64,000 bases of DNA from contig NZ_JBNXUM010000002.1 of the NCBI RefSeq assembly GCF_050563545.1, positions 1 to 64,000 on the forward strand, read 5' to 3'. The notes below the pieces were generated by a model. The model was not told the DNA's origin and searched no databases. It saw nothing but the letters and a program-made list of their open reading frames with translations. Numbering within the stretch: position 1 is the stretch's first letter; each line of letters starts with the position of its first letter. The stretch comes from Falsiroseomonas sp050563545. GTDB lineage: Bacteria > Pseudomonadota > Alphaproteobacteria > Acetobacterales > Acetobacteraceae. Below, piece after piece: positions 8,625 to 17,113 of this stretch. The position numbers were made by a program, and so were the translations under genes.

Positions 8625-8647
8625 CCTCGCGACCCCCGCCCCTTTTT
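8612..8647 (+). terminator. Intrinsic terminator overlapping the end of the LOV kinase gene
   Basis: GGGCGGGGG at 8612-8620 (last codons of the kinase gene) pairs with CCCCCGCCC at 8633-8641, followed by C and five T. Confidence 0.85.
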
Positions 8648-8676
8648 CGCCTCATTCGCTGGGCTTAGGGAGGGGG

Positions 8677-9666
8677 ATGGATGCCGATCCCGTGACCCGC
8701 CGCTGCCTGCTCGGCGCCGCCCTGGCGGTGCCGGGGTTGGCGGCGCGTGCCCAGACCGCGGTGCCCGAGGCGGCCGAACTCATGGCGCCCGGCCCCGACG
8801 AGGGCCTGGCGGCGGGGTTCGCGGCGCGCGCGGCACGGGGGCTGGCACGGGGGCTGGTGCAGGCCTCGGCGCTGCGCGTGCATGTGCTGGGCGGGCCGGA
8901 CGGCGTGACCGCGGCCAACCGCTTCGCCGCCTCCACCGCCCCCGACGGGCGGTTGCTGCTGGTCCTCCCCGGCGCGGCCTGCCAGGCCCGCATGATCGGC
9001 GACAGCCGCGCGCGCTTCGACCCCGGCCCCTGGCCCGCCGTGACGGGCAGCGCGGCGCCCGCGATCGTCGCCGGCCGGGCGGGGCCGCGCGGCGCGCCCG
9101 CGCTGCGCGTCGCGCTCCCCGGCCCGGCCTCGCCGGAAGCCGCCGCGCTGCTCGCGCTGGAGATGCAGGGTCGCGCCACGACGCCGGTCTTCCTCTCGGG
9201 CGGCGTGGCGCCGGAAGCCGCGGTGCTGGCCGGGGCGGCGGATGCCGTGGTGCTGACCGGGCGCGCCGTGCTGGTGCGGGCCGAGGCGCTCGGCCTCACC
9301 CCCTGGTTCAGCCTGGACGGCCGCGACGGCACGCGGGATCCCGCGGCGCCGGCGGTGCCGGGCTTCGGCGAGACCGTGGGCCCCGCCCGGCCGGCGCTGG
9401 TGGCGGCCGTGCGCGCGGCCGGCGCGGCGCTGCGGGCGCGCGGCGTGCTGGTGCTGCCGGCGCTGACCTCCTCGGACCAGGTGGCGCTGTGGCGGGCGGC
9501 GGCGCGGCGCTGGGGCGCGGAGGAGGCCGAGGCGCCCGAGACCGGCGCCAGGCGCCTGGCGCCGGAGGAGGCCGCGGAGCTTCTGGCGACGCTCTGCCCC
9601 GCGCCGGAGGCCATGCTGGCCTACCGGCAGTGGCTGAGACAGCGGCTCGGGTATCAGGCCGGCTAA
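8677..9666 (+). CDS. Divergent TctC/Bug-like periplasmic protein
   Basis: A 329-residue exported protein. It begins with a Tat-like leader (TRRCLLGAALAVPGLAARAQ), followed by a two-lobed pattern resembling tripartite tricarboxylate (Bug) receptors: a GPDEGLAAGFAARAARGL helix, VHVLGGPDGVTAANRFA and APDGRLLLVLPGA correspond to the usual pyrophosphate-like loop and the 'DG-hTLLL' stretch. Identity to the classical receptors in this window (33528, 38337) is low, so the family assignment is an inference. ATG at 8677 has a strong AGGGAGGGGG site. The 3' end overlaps the convergent AbrB-family gene by four bases. Confidence 0.65.
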   Translation: MDADPVTRRCLLGAALAVPGLAARAQTAVPEAAELMAPGPDEGLAAGFAARAARGLARGLVQASALRVHVLGGPDGVTAANRFAASTAPDGRLLLVLPGAACQARMIGDSRARFDPGPWPAVTGSAAPAIVAGRAGPRGAPALRVALPGPASPEAAALLALEMQGRATTPVFLSGGVAPEAAVLAGAADAVVLTGRAVLVRAEALGLTPWFSLDGRDGTRDPAAPAVPGFGETVGPARPALVAAVRAAGAALRARGVLVLPALTSSDQVALWRAAARRWGAEEAEAPETGARRLAPEEAAELLATLCPAPEAMLAYRQWLRQRLGYQAG

Positions 9667-10712
9667 ACCCCCAGCTTCGCCGCGAGCTTCCAGATCGGCT
9701 CGACGAAGACGTTGATCAGCAGCGTCCGCACGAGGTGGAAGCCCAGCACCAGCGGCACGCCGACCTCCAGCGTCTTGGCGGTGATCGTCATCTCCGGCAT
9801 GCCGCCCGGCGCCAGGCCGAGCAGGCTGGCCGCTAGCGGCAGCCCCGACGCCCAGGCCAGCAGCCCGCCGGCCAGTGCCGTGATCAGGATCAGCAGCAGC
9901 GTCGTGACGAGCGAGGCCAGCGCCAGGCGGCGGGACGACAGGAGGAAGCGCTTGCTGACCCGTTGGCCGAGCGACATGCCCATGCCGATCTGCGCCGCGT
10001 TGACCATCCACATCGGCACGCCCGACGGCAGCAGCCCCTGGGCCGACAGCGCCATCACCATCGCGCAGGGCCCGAGCATCCAGGGATTGGCCAGCCCCAG
10101 CCTGCGCACCACAAGCGCCACCGCGAAGCCCGCGGCCAGCAGGACGACCAGGCCGGGCGGGTCGAACTCCGGCCGCTCCGCAAGGAACTCCGCCACGTTG
10201 CCATGCGGCACGAAGAGCGTGACCAGCGGCGGGACGATCACCACCACCAGCATGATCCGCACGGTCTGGGCGAGGGTCACGACCTGCGCCGGCAACCCCG
10301 CCCGCTGCGCCAGCACCGCCATCACCAGCACGCCGCCGGGGACGGTCGCGTAGAAGCCGGTCCGGCTGTCGGTATGCGCCAGGCGCGAGAAGAAACGGGT
10401 CAGCAGCAGCCCAGTCGCGATTGACGCCATCGCGGCCAGCAGCAGCCAGGGCAGCGTGAGCGCGACCGCCTTCATGACCGACGGCGTGAAGGTCTGGCCG
10501 AGCCCGAGCCCGAGCAGCACCAGCGCCACGGGCCTGACCGGCGCCGACACCGCCGCCCGCTCGTGCCAGGCCAGCGCCGCCGTCGCGGCCATCGCACCCA
10601 GCATCCAGGGCAGCGGGACATGCAGCAGGCTCAGTGCCGCACCGCCTCCGGCGGCGGCGGCGGCGGTCACGAGTGGCGGCAGCGCGCGGGAGAGGGCGGG
10701 GTGAAGCGGCAA
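9663..10712 (-). CDS. AbrB-family integral membrane protein (putative transporter)
   Basis: A 349-residue protein of about ten hydrophobic helices with the internal duplication typical of the AbrB / putative ammonia monooxygenase membrane family. Each half opens with a Pro-containing helix and a WMLG-type motif (LPWMLGAMAATAALAW; NPWMLGPCAMVMALS), and TGFYATVPGGVLVM and LAPGGMPEMT are the paired Pro-Gly loops. Despite the name it is not a DNA-binding AbrB. The substrate is unknown. The convergent TctC-like neighbour may hint at organic-acid transport, but nothing proves a link. Confidence 0.82.
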   Translation of the reverse strand: MPLHPALSRALPPLVTAAAAAGGGAALSLLHVPLPWMLGAMAATAALAWHERAAVSAPVRPVALVLLGLGLGQTFTPSVMKAVALTLPWLLLAAMASIATGLLLTRFFSRLAHTDSRTGFYATVPGGVLVMAVLAQRAGLPAQVVTLAQTVRIMLVVVIVPPLVTLFVPHGNVAEFLAERPEFDPPGLVVLLAAGFAVALVVRRLGLANPWMLGPCAMVMALSAQGLLPSGVPMWMVNAAQIGMGMSLGQRVSKRFLLSSRRLALASLVTTLLLILITALAGGLLAWASGLPLAASLLGLAPGGMPEMTITAKTLEVGVPLVLGFHLVRTLLINVFVEPIWKLAAKLGV

Positions 10713-10918
10713 TCGGGAAGGATCTTTCGCGCCGCAACATCGGCCCTGGCCCGGACCGCGTCAAACCGCGGCGGGGCAGGGCTGCCCTGCCCTCGGCGTC
10801 CGCGCCGCCCTGGACTTCATCTTCGCGCAACCATTATGCGCGAGATTGCGACGAGGGGCCGGGCTGAAGAGGGCCAGGCTTCGACCGCCAGGATGGCGCG
10901 CCATCGGGACAAGCCCCC

Positions 10919-11200
10919 ATGATCCGCGACGCCAGCCTGTCCACCACCCCGCCGCCGGAGGCGGTGCGCCCCGTCGCGCAGACCGCCGCGCCCGCGGCCG
11001 AGGCCCCGCCGAAGGAGGTCGCCCCGCCGGTCCCCAATCCGCGCCTGCGGCTCGACCCCTTGCTGAACATCGTGGTGGTCGAGTTCCGCGATTCCGAGGG
11101 CGGCCTGCACAGCCTCCCGACCGCGCGAGAGATGCAGGCCTACCGCACCGGCCAGGCCGAGCCGCCGGGCACGACGCCGAGGCTCGACGTCACGCGCTGA
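10919..11200 (+). CDS. FlaG-like small flagellar-locus protein
   Basis: A 93-residue protein with a Pro/Ala-rich disordered first half and a compact second half, NPRLRLDPLLNIVVVEFRD, followed by LPTAREMQAYR. This pattern resembles FlaG-like proteins beside flagellin genes, and its place next to the DUF1217, FlaF and flagellin genes agrees. There is no strong ribosome site. Its last 11 bases overlap the end of the convergent DUF1217 gene. Real coding is likely; the FlaG link is an inference from context. Confidence 0.6.
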   Translation: MIRDASLSTTPPPEAVRPVAQTAAPAAEAPPKEVAPPVPNPRLRLDPLLNIVVVEFRDSEGGLHSLPTAREMQAYRTGQAEPPGTTPRLDVTR

Positions 11201-11963
11201 AGGAGATCCGCTTCGCCGCCAGCGCGGCGATGGAAGAGGCGTCGCCCGACGCCTCGAACAGCGCGGCGGCGCCGGTGGCGGGCCGGGCCGCGTTCTCCCG
11301 CAGGGCGAGGTAGCGCGCGGTCATCCGCGACACTGCCTTCGGATCCTTGAGCTGCGAGACATCGAGGCGCCGGTTCAGCAGGTCGCGCTGCTGATCGAAA
11401 TCGAGCAGGCCGAACTGGGTGGGCAAGCCGAGCGCGCCGCGCAACACCTCGGTCAGCGCGCTGTCGGCCATGAGCTGCGGGACGGTCGTCACCTGCGACG
11501 CCATGCGGCGGAAATACAGCGCCTCCCGCATGCCGGGGTTGGACGCGCCCATCGCCTTCTCGTAGCGGTTGGTCGTCGCGTTCTGCACGATCCGCTCGAC
11601 AAGCGCGGCGTCGGCGAGCGGCGGCTGACCCTGGCGCGCCGCAAAGTCCGCGGCGAACTGGCGCCAGCGGCGGTCGGTCAGGCGGTTGACCAGCGCGTCC
11701 TGCCCGGCCGGGTCCTCGGACAGCGCGCGGCGAAGGATGCCGCGCTTGTCGATCTCGGATTCCAGCTGGAAGGCCTCGAGCACCACCTGCAGCGTGCGGC
11801 GGTCCTTCAGCAGCGCGTCGGCGTCGGTGATCTTCGACGCGCGTTGGCGGAAGGCGGCCATGTCGGCGCCGACGTCGCGGCGTGCGGCGAAGCGGTCGCG
11901 CAGCACCTGGCCCTGCCGGTCCACTACCGCCATCGCGGCCGATGCGCCGAGGCCGTCGAGCAT
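11190..11963 (-). CDS. DUF1217 flagellar-locus protein
   Basis: A 257-residue soluble, helix-rich protein. Features such as KITDADALLKDRRTLQVVLE, AFQLESEIDKRGILRRAL and a final RYL..E segment are typical of DUF1217, a family found almost only in alphaproteobacterial flagellar clusters. The role is unknown, possibly export or assembly. It is the last gene of the leftward block, two bases after flaF, so the two are surely co-transcribed. Confidence 0.8.
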   Translation of the reverse strand: MLDGLGASAAMAVVDRQGQVLRDRFAARRDVGADMAAFRQRASKITDADALLKDRRTLQVVLEAFQLESEIDKRGILRRALSEDPAGQDALVNRLTDRRWRQFAADFAARQGQPPLADAALVERIVQNATTNRYEKAMGASNPGMREALYFRRMASQVTTVPQLMADSALTEVLRGALGLPTQFGLLDFDQQRDLLNRRLDVSQLKDPKAVSRMTARYLALRENAARPATGAAALFEASGDASSIAALAAKRISFSA

Positions 11964-11964
11964 G

Positions 11965-12354
11965 TCAGGCCGTGCCGGCGATCGCGCCGGGCGGGGTCGG
12001 CGCGACGCTGCGCATATCCGCCTGGGCCTCGAGCCCCGCGATCATGTCGCGATGCAGCGCCATCAGCGGCTCCAGGCTGCCGCGATCCGACAGCCGCGCC
12101 ATAGATTCCCGCTGCGCCCAGAGGCCAAGCGAGACGAGCTGGCCCTTCAGCGCCGGCGGCAGCGCGTTGCCGGGCAAGGTCAGGTCGGCCATCAGCAGCG
12201 ACCATAGCTGGTGCGTCTTGTGCAGCGCCGTCGCGCGGGACGGCGTGCCGGCGGCCGCGGCGAGCAGCCCGTTGACGTAGCGGAAGGCGCGCAGCTCGAT
12301 CTCATGCGGGCCGGCGGCGGCGTTCTGCTGGGCGGCGTAGCGGGCGAGCGCCAT
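11965..12354 (-). CDS. flaF: Flagellar biosynthesis regulator FlaF
   Basis: A 129-residue protein matching FlaF: an N-terminal YAAQQ element, a helix with the EIELRAF motif, and LHKTHQLWSLLMADLTLPGNALP. FlaF promotes flagellin secretion and opposes FlbT in setting flagellin synthesis. ATG at 12354 gives the family length; the frame is open further upstream, but that part reads through the hairpin behind flagellin. The order flbT, flagellin, flaF is conserved in alphaproteobacteria. Confidence 0.9.
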   Translation of the reverse strand: MALARYAAQQNAAAGPHEIELRAFRYVNGLLAAAAGTPSRATALHKTHQLWSLLMADLTLPGNALPPALKGQLVSLGLWAQRESMARLSDRGSLEPLMALHRDMIAGLEAQADMRSVAPTPPGAIAGTA

Positions 12355-12380
12355 GCGGTTCCTGGCCTTCCTGGGCAAGC

Positions 12381-12407
12381 GGCCGGGGCGCATGCCGCGC
12401 CCCGGCC
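12381..12407 (-). terminator. Strong hairpin between flagellin and flaF
   Basis: A perfect 11-base stem GGCCGGGGCGC / GCGCCCCGGCC with loop ATGCC, ten bases after the flagellin stop codon. There is no long T-run on the flagellin strand, so it may attenuate or protect the abundant flagellin mRNA rather than fully terminate. Confidence 0.6.
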
Positions 12408-12417
12408 TTTTCACGGA

Positions 12418-13563
12418 TCAGCGGAACAGGCTGAGCAGCGTCTGGCTCTGCTGGTTCGCGATGGAGAGCGACTGCGTCGCGAGCTGCTGGCGGGTCTGCA
12501 GCGCCGTCAGCCGCGCTGATTCCTCGGCAAGGTCGGCATCCACCAGCGCGCCCAGGCCTTCCTTGATGGAATCGTTGAGCTGGTTGGTGAAGCTCTGCAG
12601 CCCCTCGACCTGGCGGAGATTGGCACCAAGGTTCGACAGCCGCGTGCCCATCAGGTCGATCGCGCCTTCGACCGCGGTGATCGGCCCGGCGCCGCCGGCG
12701 ACGGTGCCGGCGGTCGCGCCGGTGACGGTCGTGGTCAGCGCCGTCGCGCCGCCCTGGACGATCAGCTCGCCCTGGCCGGACAGCGTGGCGCTGACGCCGT
12801 TCTGCTGCATCTTCGTGATCAGGTTCGAGATCATCGTCAGCGGGCTGTCGGTCGCTGTGAACTGCACGTCGTAGACATCGGTCGTCGCGTTGGGCTGGGC
12901 GGTCACCGCGGCGGAGCCGTCGTTGAACTCGAATATCTTGGTGCGGCCACCGATCGTGATCGACACCTGCTCGCCCAGCGCGGGAGCGAGGCTGTTGTCG
13001 AAGGTCAGCTTGCGCGCGCCGGTCGAGGCGGTCAGCGCCGCGATGCCGAGGCCCGCGGCGGTGCTGTTGGTGCCGGTGACGTTGGTCGTCGTGCCGTTGA
13101 TGTCGCGCACGACATTGAGGTTCGTGCCGGTGACGCCCGGCACGCCGCCGACGCCGGCCGTCAGCAGGTTCACGCCGTTGAAGGTGGCGGACCGCGCATA
13201 GGCGTCGATGTTGGCCAGCGCGTTGGTGATCTGGTTGTTGATCTGCGTGACGTCCAGGCCCTGCTGCTGGCCCTGGGTGATGGTCTGCTTGAGCTGGCCG
13301 AGCTCGTTCGAGATCTGCGTCGCGGCGTCGCGCGCGACCGTCAGCGCGGACATGCCGAAGGACAGGCTGTCCTTCACCGCGGCCATGCCCTTGAGGTCGG
13401 CGCGCATGTTCTGCGCGATGGCGAAGACCGCGGGGTCGTCATTGGCCTTGCTGATGCGCAGCCCGGTCTCGATGCGCTGCTGGGTCCGGCCCATGTCGGT
13501 GCCGATGGTGTTGAGCGAGCGCACCGCGGCCATCGCGGCGACGTTGGTGTTGATCGAGGACAT
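12418..13563 (-). CDS. fliC: Flagellin
   Basis: A 381-residue flagellin, the filament subunit. The conserved ends are intact: MSSINTNVAAMAAVRSLNTI at the N-terminus with the RIETGLRISKANDDPA region, and a C-terminal helix ending in SLSIANQQSQTLLSLFR. The middle (about 165-300) is the variable Thr/Ala/Gly-rich domain. The start is set at 13563, not 13572, because AGGAG lies the right distance before it and the family begins MSSINTN. One flagellin gene is present in the window. It is flanked by flbT and flaF, which tune its synthesis after transcription. Confidence 0.95.
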   Translation of the reverse strand: MSSINTNVAAMAAVRSLNTIGTDMGRTQQRIETGLRISKANDDPAVFAIAQNMRADLKGMAAVKDSLSFGMSALTVARDAATQISNELGQLKQTITQGQQQGLDVTQINNQITNALANIDAYARSATFNGVNLLTAGVGGVPGVTGTNLNVVRDINGTTTNVTGTNSTAAGLGIAALTASTGARKLTFDNSLAPALGEQVSITIGGRTKIFEFNDGSAAVTAQPNATTDVYDVQFTATDSPLTMISNLITKMQQNGVSATLSGQGELIVQGGATALTTTVTGATAGTVAGGAGPITAVEGAIDLMGTRLSNLGANLRQVEGLQSFTNQLNDSIKEGLGALVDADLAEESARLTALQTRQQLATQSLSIANQQSQTLLSLFR

Positions 13564-13694
13564 GGTCCCCATCTCCTGGTCGGTCGATTCCGCGGGGGCC
13601 GGTGCGTCTTGCCACCCGCCGCGGGCACGGCGCCCGGGCCATCATGGCCCACGCGCGTGGATCCGGCCCGCCGCCTCGGCGGGCCGGGAATGCC

Positions 13695-14186
13695 TCATCC
13701 TGCCTGGGCCTGATGAAGGGACGGTGAAGAGGACTGCATCGCCGCGCTGATCGCGGCCGTGGCACCCGGGGGCAGCGGCGCGCCGCTCACGGGATCGAGG
13801 CCGAGCACCGCCGCCTCGTGCCGCATGACGTGGCGGACCAGGCGCAGCGCCTGGTACCATTCGTCCTGCTCGGCGAGCGTCAGCGCGCGCTCCAGCAGTT
13901 GCTTCGCCATGTTGGAGGTCGTGGCCTCCTGGAACTCGGCGATCAGACAGTGCGCGTCGGCCATCGCCTGCTCGCGCTCCTCCTCCGGGCCGACATAGGC
14001 GTTCTGCAGGGCAAAGTAGATGCGCCGCGCCGGCGTGGTCGCCGTCTCCGCCGTCATCACCTGCTTGCCGAAGAGGAACCGCGCCCGCGCCACCAGCTCG
14101 ACGCGGGTGCGGCCGCGGAAGCGCAGCGACGCGCCGTTCACCACCATCAGGTCGCCCGCCCGCATCTCGAGCACCAACGTGGACAT
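13695..14186 (-). CDS. flbT: Flagellin translation regulator FlbT
   Basis: A 163-residue FlbT. LVLEMRAGDLMVVNGA at the N-terminus and the stretch RARFLFGKQVMT...ARRIYFALQNAYVGPE are family signatures. In Caulobacter FlbT binds the flagellin mRNA leader and promotes its decay. Here the flagellin leader lies directly downstream (131 bases). ATG at 14186 has GGAGAG upstream. The C-terminus is Pro/Ser-rich and probably disordered. Confidence 0.92.
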   Translation of the reverse strand: MSTLVLEMRAGDLMVVNGASLRFRGRTRVELVARARFLFGKQVMTAETATTPARRIYFALQNAYVGPEEEREQAMADAHCLIAEFQEATTSNMAKQLLERALTLAEQDEWYQALRLVRHVMRHEAAVLGLDPVSGAPLPPGATAAISAAMQSSSPSLHQAQAG

Positions 14187-14388
14187 GCCACTCTCCCCAC
14201 CTGTCGGCGCCCCGGCGGGGGCCGTGACGCCGGCAGCCGGCACCAGCCGGCAAACGCGCGATCTTCGCCGCCACGCGGGAGCCCGCGCGCCCGATCCTCG
14301 GGTGTTCGCGCAACCTCGCCACGAGAGCGTGCGGCGGGTTGCGCGGCGGCATCCTGGGGCCGTTCGGCTTAACCGGTGTTGAAGACGA

Positions 14389-15423
14389 TCACCGAAGCAG
14401 CGCGGCCAGCGACAGCCGCGCGACGCCGGAGGTGGTCTCGTAGCTCGCCTCCAGCCGGAGCTGCAGCGCCTTGAGCGAGGCGGAAGCGTCCGCCAGGTCC
14501 ACCTGCTCCACCGAGATCACCTGGGCGCGCATTACCCCCAGCATGTCCCTGTGGCGTTCCTGCAGGTCCTGCAGCCGCTTCTCCGCCGCGCCCAGCGCGC
14601 CCTGCTCCGACGCCGCGCCGCGGGCCGCATCCGTCAGCCCCTGCGCGACGCCGGCCAGCAGGTCGTCATAGCCCTGCCCCTGCAGCGCGGTCGCGGTCGT
14701 GACCGCGGCGAGCGTCGCCAGGCCCCGCATCAGCTCCCGCGCCCAGGATGTCGCGACATTGCCGCCGGAATCCTGCGTCGGGATCACGCCCCAGGCGATG
14801 CGCTCCCCGTCCGCGGCCTGCAGCGCGCGGCGCGGCTCCGTCAGCCCCGCGCCTTCCAGGAAGGCGTTGAAGGGCGAGGTCACGGTGGCGATGCCCGCGG
14901 TGTTGGCGAGCACCGTCGCGGCATTCAGCGGCGTCAGCGACCCCACCTGCGTCGCGACTGCGGCGGCGAAGGGGCCGGTCGCGACCGCGGCGGCGTTCGG
15001 CACCGGGGCCGATGCGATGTCGGACCCCGCGAAGAGGTACTCGCCGCCGGACTGCGTGTTGAGCAGCGCGGCCACTTCCTCGAGCGCGCCGCGCGCGGTC
15101 TGGCCCAGCGCGTCCACGCCGGTGGTGCCGAGCGTGCGCGCGCGGCTGGCCTCCGCCGCGACGGAGCCCGCGATGTCCTGCAGCCGCGACAGCACGGACT
15201 GCACCGCGCCCATCCGCCCGAGCGCGGCATCAGCGGCGGCGAGATAGGCCTCGCGCCGGGCGATGTCGCCGCGGAGGTCGATGCCGCGCTTCGCCTCCGT
15301 CCCCAGCGCGCCAAAGGTCGGGCCCTTCTGGCCCGTGGAGACCTGGCGGGTCAGCTCCTCGAGGCGGATGCGCAGCCGCGCCTGGTCGAAGGCGGAGGTG
15401 CCGATGGTCGAGATGGTGGACAT
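14389..15423 (-). CDS. flgL: Flagellar hook-filament junction protein FlgL
   Basis: A 344-residue protein with flagellin-like ends: an N-terminal helix with RIRLEELTRQVSTGQKGPTFGAL and a C-terminal helix with VEQVDLADASASLKALQLRL. It joins hook to filament together with FlgK. It follows flgK by four bases in the leftward block. A gap of about 200 bases after it, before flbT, has no gene. Confidence 0.9.
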   Translation of the reverse strand: MSTISTIGTSAFDQARLRIRLEELTRQVSTGQKGPTFGALGTEAKRGIDLRGDIARREAYLAAADAALGRMGAVQSVLSRLQDIAGSVAAEASRARTLGTTGVDALGQTARGALEEVAALLNTQSGGEYLFAGSDIASAPVPNAAAVATGPFAAAVATQVGSLTPLNAATVLANTAGIATVTSPFNAFLEGAGLTEPRRALQAADGERIAWGVIPTQDSGGNVATSWARELMRGLATLAAVTTATALQGQGYDDLLAGVAQGLTDAARGAASEQGALGAAEKRLQDLQERHRDMLGVMRAQVISVEQVDLADASASLKALQLRLEASYETTSGVARLSLAALLR

Positions 15424-15427
15424 CGCC

Positions 15428-16954
15428 CTACCTCACGGCGCCGAAGAGCGCGTCCCACATCGCCTGCACCGTCGAGATGACGCGGGCGTTGATGGTGTAG
15501 GCGTTCTGCAGCTGCACCATGAGGGAGACCTCCTCGTCCACGTCCACGCCGGAGCGTGCCTGCATGCGCTGGTCCAGCAGCTTCCCCAGCGTCTCGGCGC
15601 GGTCGCCCGCCGCGCGCGCGCCGCCCGCGACATTCGCCTGGTCCGACACCAACGCCGCGCCGTAGGATTCCAGCGTTGCGTACCCCGTCAGCGAGGAGGC
15701 TAGCGTGCCGTCGGGCCCGAGGCCCGAGGACGCGACGGCGGGTTGCGGCACGCCTGTCGCGACCTCGTCGCCGAAGGTGAAGTCGAGCAGCCGGTCGAGC
15801 AGCGTCGCGAAGCCCGCCGGCCCGCCCGGCGGGTTCGGGGTGAAGGCAGTCGGGCCGCCCGGCGTCGCCGCCACCGCCTGCGTGCCGTCGCGCACCAGAG
15901 CCGGGTTGCCGGCGACGGCGGGGTTCACCTGGATCACCGCGGCGAAGCCGAGCATCGCGCTGGTGGCATAGGGCTGCGCGACGTCGGGCACGTTGCCGGC
16001 GGCGTCGGTGAAGAGCGCCAGGCCCTGTGCGTTGAAGCGCGCGGCGGTCTGCGACGCCGCGAGGTCCAGCTCGGCCGTCATGCGCGGCAGGGTCATGTCG
16101 CGCAGCTCCGCCGCCGCGCCCATCCGCCCGCCGAGGATCCGGCGCGTCACGTCCTGGCCGCCCAGCATGATGCCGGGCAGCGTGCCGGCGCCGCCGTGAT
16201 ACGCCGACGCGCCGACCGTCGCCGACGCTACGGAGAAGGCGGGCGAGCCGTCGAGCGGCAGGACCATCCCGCCGCGCGCGACGATGGTGATCTCGCCGCC
16301 CTGCCCGCGCAGCACCGACAGGTCGAAGGACTGCGCGAGGCGGCCGATGGCGAGGTCGCGCTTGTCCTCGAGGTCGGCGGCGCTGCGGCCGGCGGCGACC
16401 TCCCGCCTGATGTCGGCGGTGAGGCTGCCGATCTCGGACAACGCTGCATTGGCGGATTGCGCTTCCTGCACCAGCGCATCGTGCGCCTGCTGGCGCGCCG
16501 CGCCGACGGCCTGCGCGACCCCGTTGAAGCGCGCGGCGAGGTCGGACGCGGCGGTCACCACCGCGCTGCGCCGGATCGCATCCGATGGCGCTTCGCGCAG
16601 CGAGACCAGGCTGGCGCGGAGCGACGACATCAGGCCGCTTAGCGAATCGCCCGCGGCGGGATCGCCATGGGCGGTCTCGACCGAGGAGAGCAGGCGCAGC
16701 CGCAACGCCGCCGCGGCGCCGTCGCCGGACGCGCGCATCGCGCTGGATTGCAGCGCGAAGTCCACGTCGCGCGTGGCGATGCCGGTGCGCACGCCGATGC
16801 CGGTGCCCGCGGCCGACAGCGCGGTGCCGGCGACGGCCTTGCGCGTGTGCCCGGCCGTCGCGGCGTTGGCGATGTCGTCGGCGCCGCGCGCCATCTGGCG
16901 ATCGAGCAGCCTGAGGCCGCTGGTCGCGACGGAGAGGGCGAGGTCGAGGGTCAT
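15428..16954 (-). CDS. flgK: Flagellar hook-filament junction protein FlgK
   Basis: A 508-residue FlgK. The N-terminal rod/hook motif (LSVATSGLRLLDRQMARGAD-DIANAATAGHTRK) and the C-terminal coiled-coil end (DEEVSLMVQLQNAYTINARV) are conserved; the middle is a variable Ala/Gly-rich region. ATG at 16954 starts the hook motif; the longer frame to 16993 is rejected. It is co-transcribed with flgL. The 159-base gap to flgE holds two palindromic repeats. Confidence 0.9.
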   Translation of the reverse strand: MTLDLALSVATSGLRLLDRQMARGADDIANAATAGHTRKAVAGTALSAAGTGIGVRTGIATRDVDFALQSSAMRASGDGAAAALRLRLLSSVETAHGDPAAGDSLSGLMSSLRASLVSLREAPSDAIRRSAVVTAASDLAARFNGVAQAVGAARQQAHDALVQEAQSANAALSEIGSLTADIRREVAAGRSAADLEDKRDLAIGRLAQSFDLSVLRGQGGEITIVARGGMVLPLDGSPAFSVASATVGASAYHGGAGTLPGIMLGGQDVTRRILGGRMGAAAELRDMTLPRMTAELDLAASQTAARFNAQGLALFTDAAGNVPDVAQPYATSAMLGFAAVIQVNPAVAGNPALVRDGTQAVAATPGGPTAFTPNPPGGPAGFATLLDRLLDFTFGDEVATGVPQPAVASSGLGPDGTLASSLTGYATLESYGAALVSDQANVAGGARAAGDRAETLGKLLDQRMQARSGVDVDEEVSLMVQLQNAYTINARVISTVQAMWDALFGAVR

Positions 16955-16983
16955 GCGCGTGTTTCCCAGGCCGGGCGGAAGAG

Positions 16984-17010
16984 CCCTCTCCACCCGCAGG
17001 GGGGAGAGGG
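16984..17010. repeat. REP-like palindromic repeat, family A, copy 2
   Basis: Exact copy of the 27-base palindrome at 5689-5715, here between flgE and flgK. Confidence 0.78.
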
Positions 17011-17074
17011 ATGGGTGAGGGGGGCGTGCCGCATCCCGCTGTCGTCAGTCTGCTGGAGCGTCCCCGTCACCCAA

Positions 17075-17100
17075 CCCTCTCCCCCATGAGAGGGGGAGGG
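17075..17100. repeat. G/C-run palindrome beside family A repeat
   Basis: CCTCTC - ccccat - GAGAGG inside a longer CCC...GGG palindrome, about 65 bases from family A copy 2 and 14 bases after the flgE stop codon. It is similar in base content but not identical, and may be a diverged member or a flgE transcript end. Confidence 0.5.
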
Positions 17101-17113
17101 GGCTTCTTTTCCC

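Noticed and set aside
13564..13694. Sigma-54 promoter for flagellin
   Set aside because: TGGCAAGACGCACC on the minus strand has a good -24 half, but the -12 position reads CACC rather than TTGC, so it was not called.
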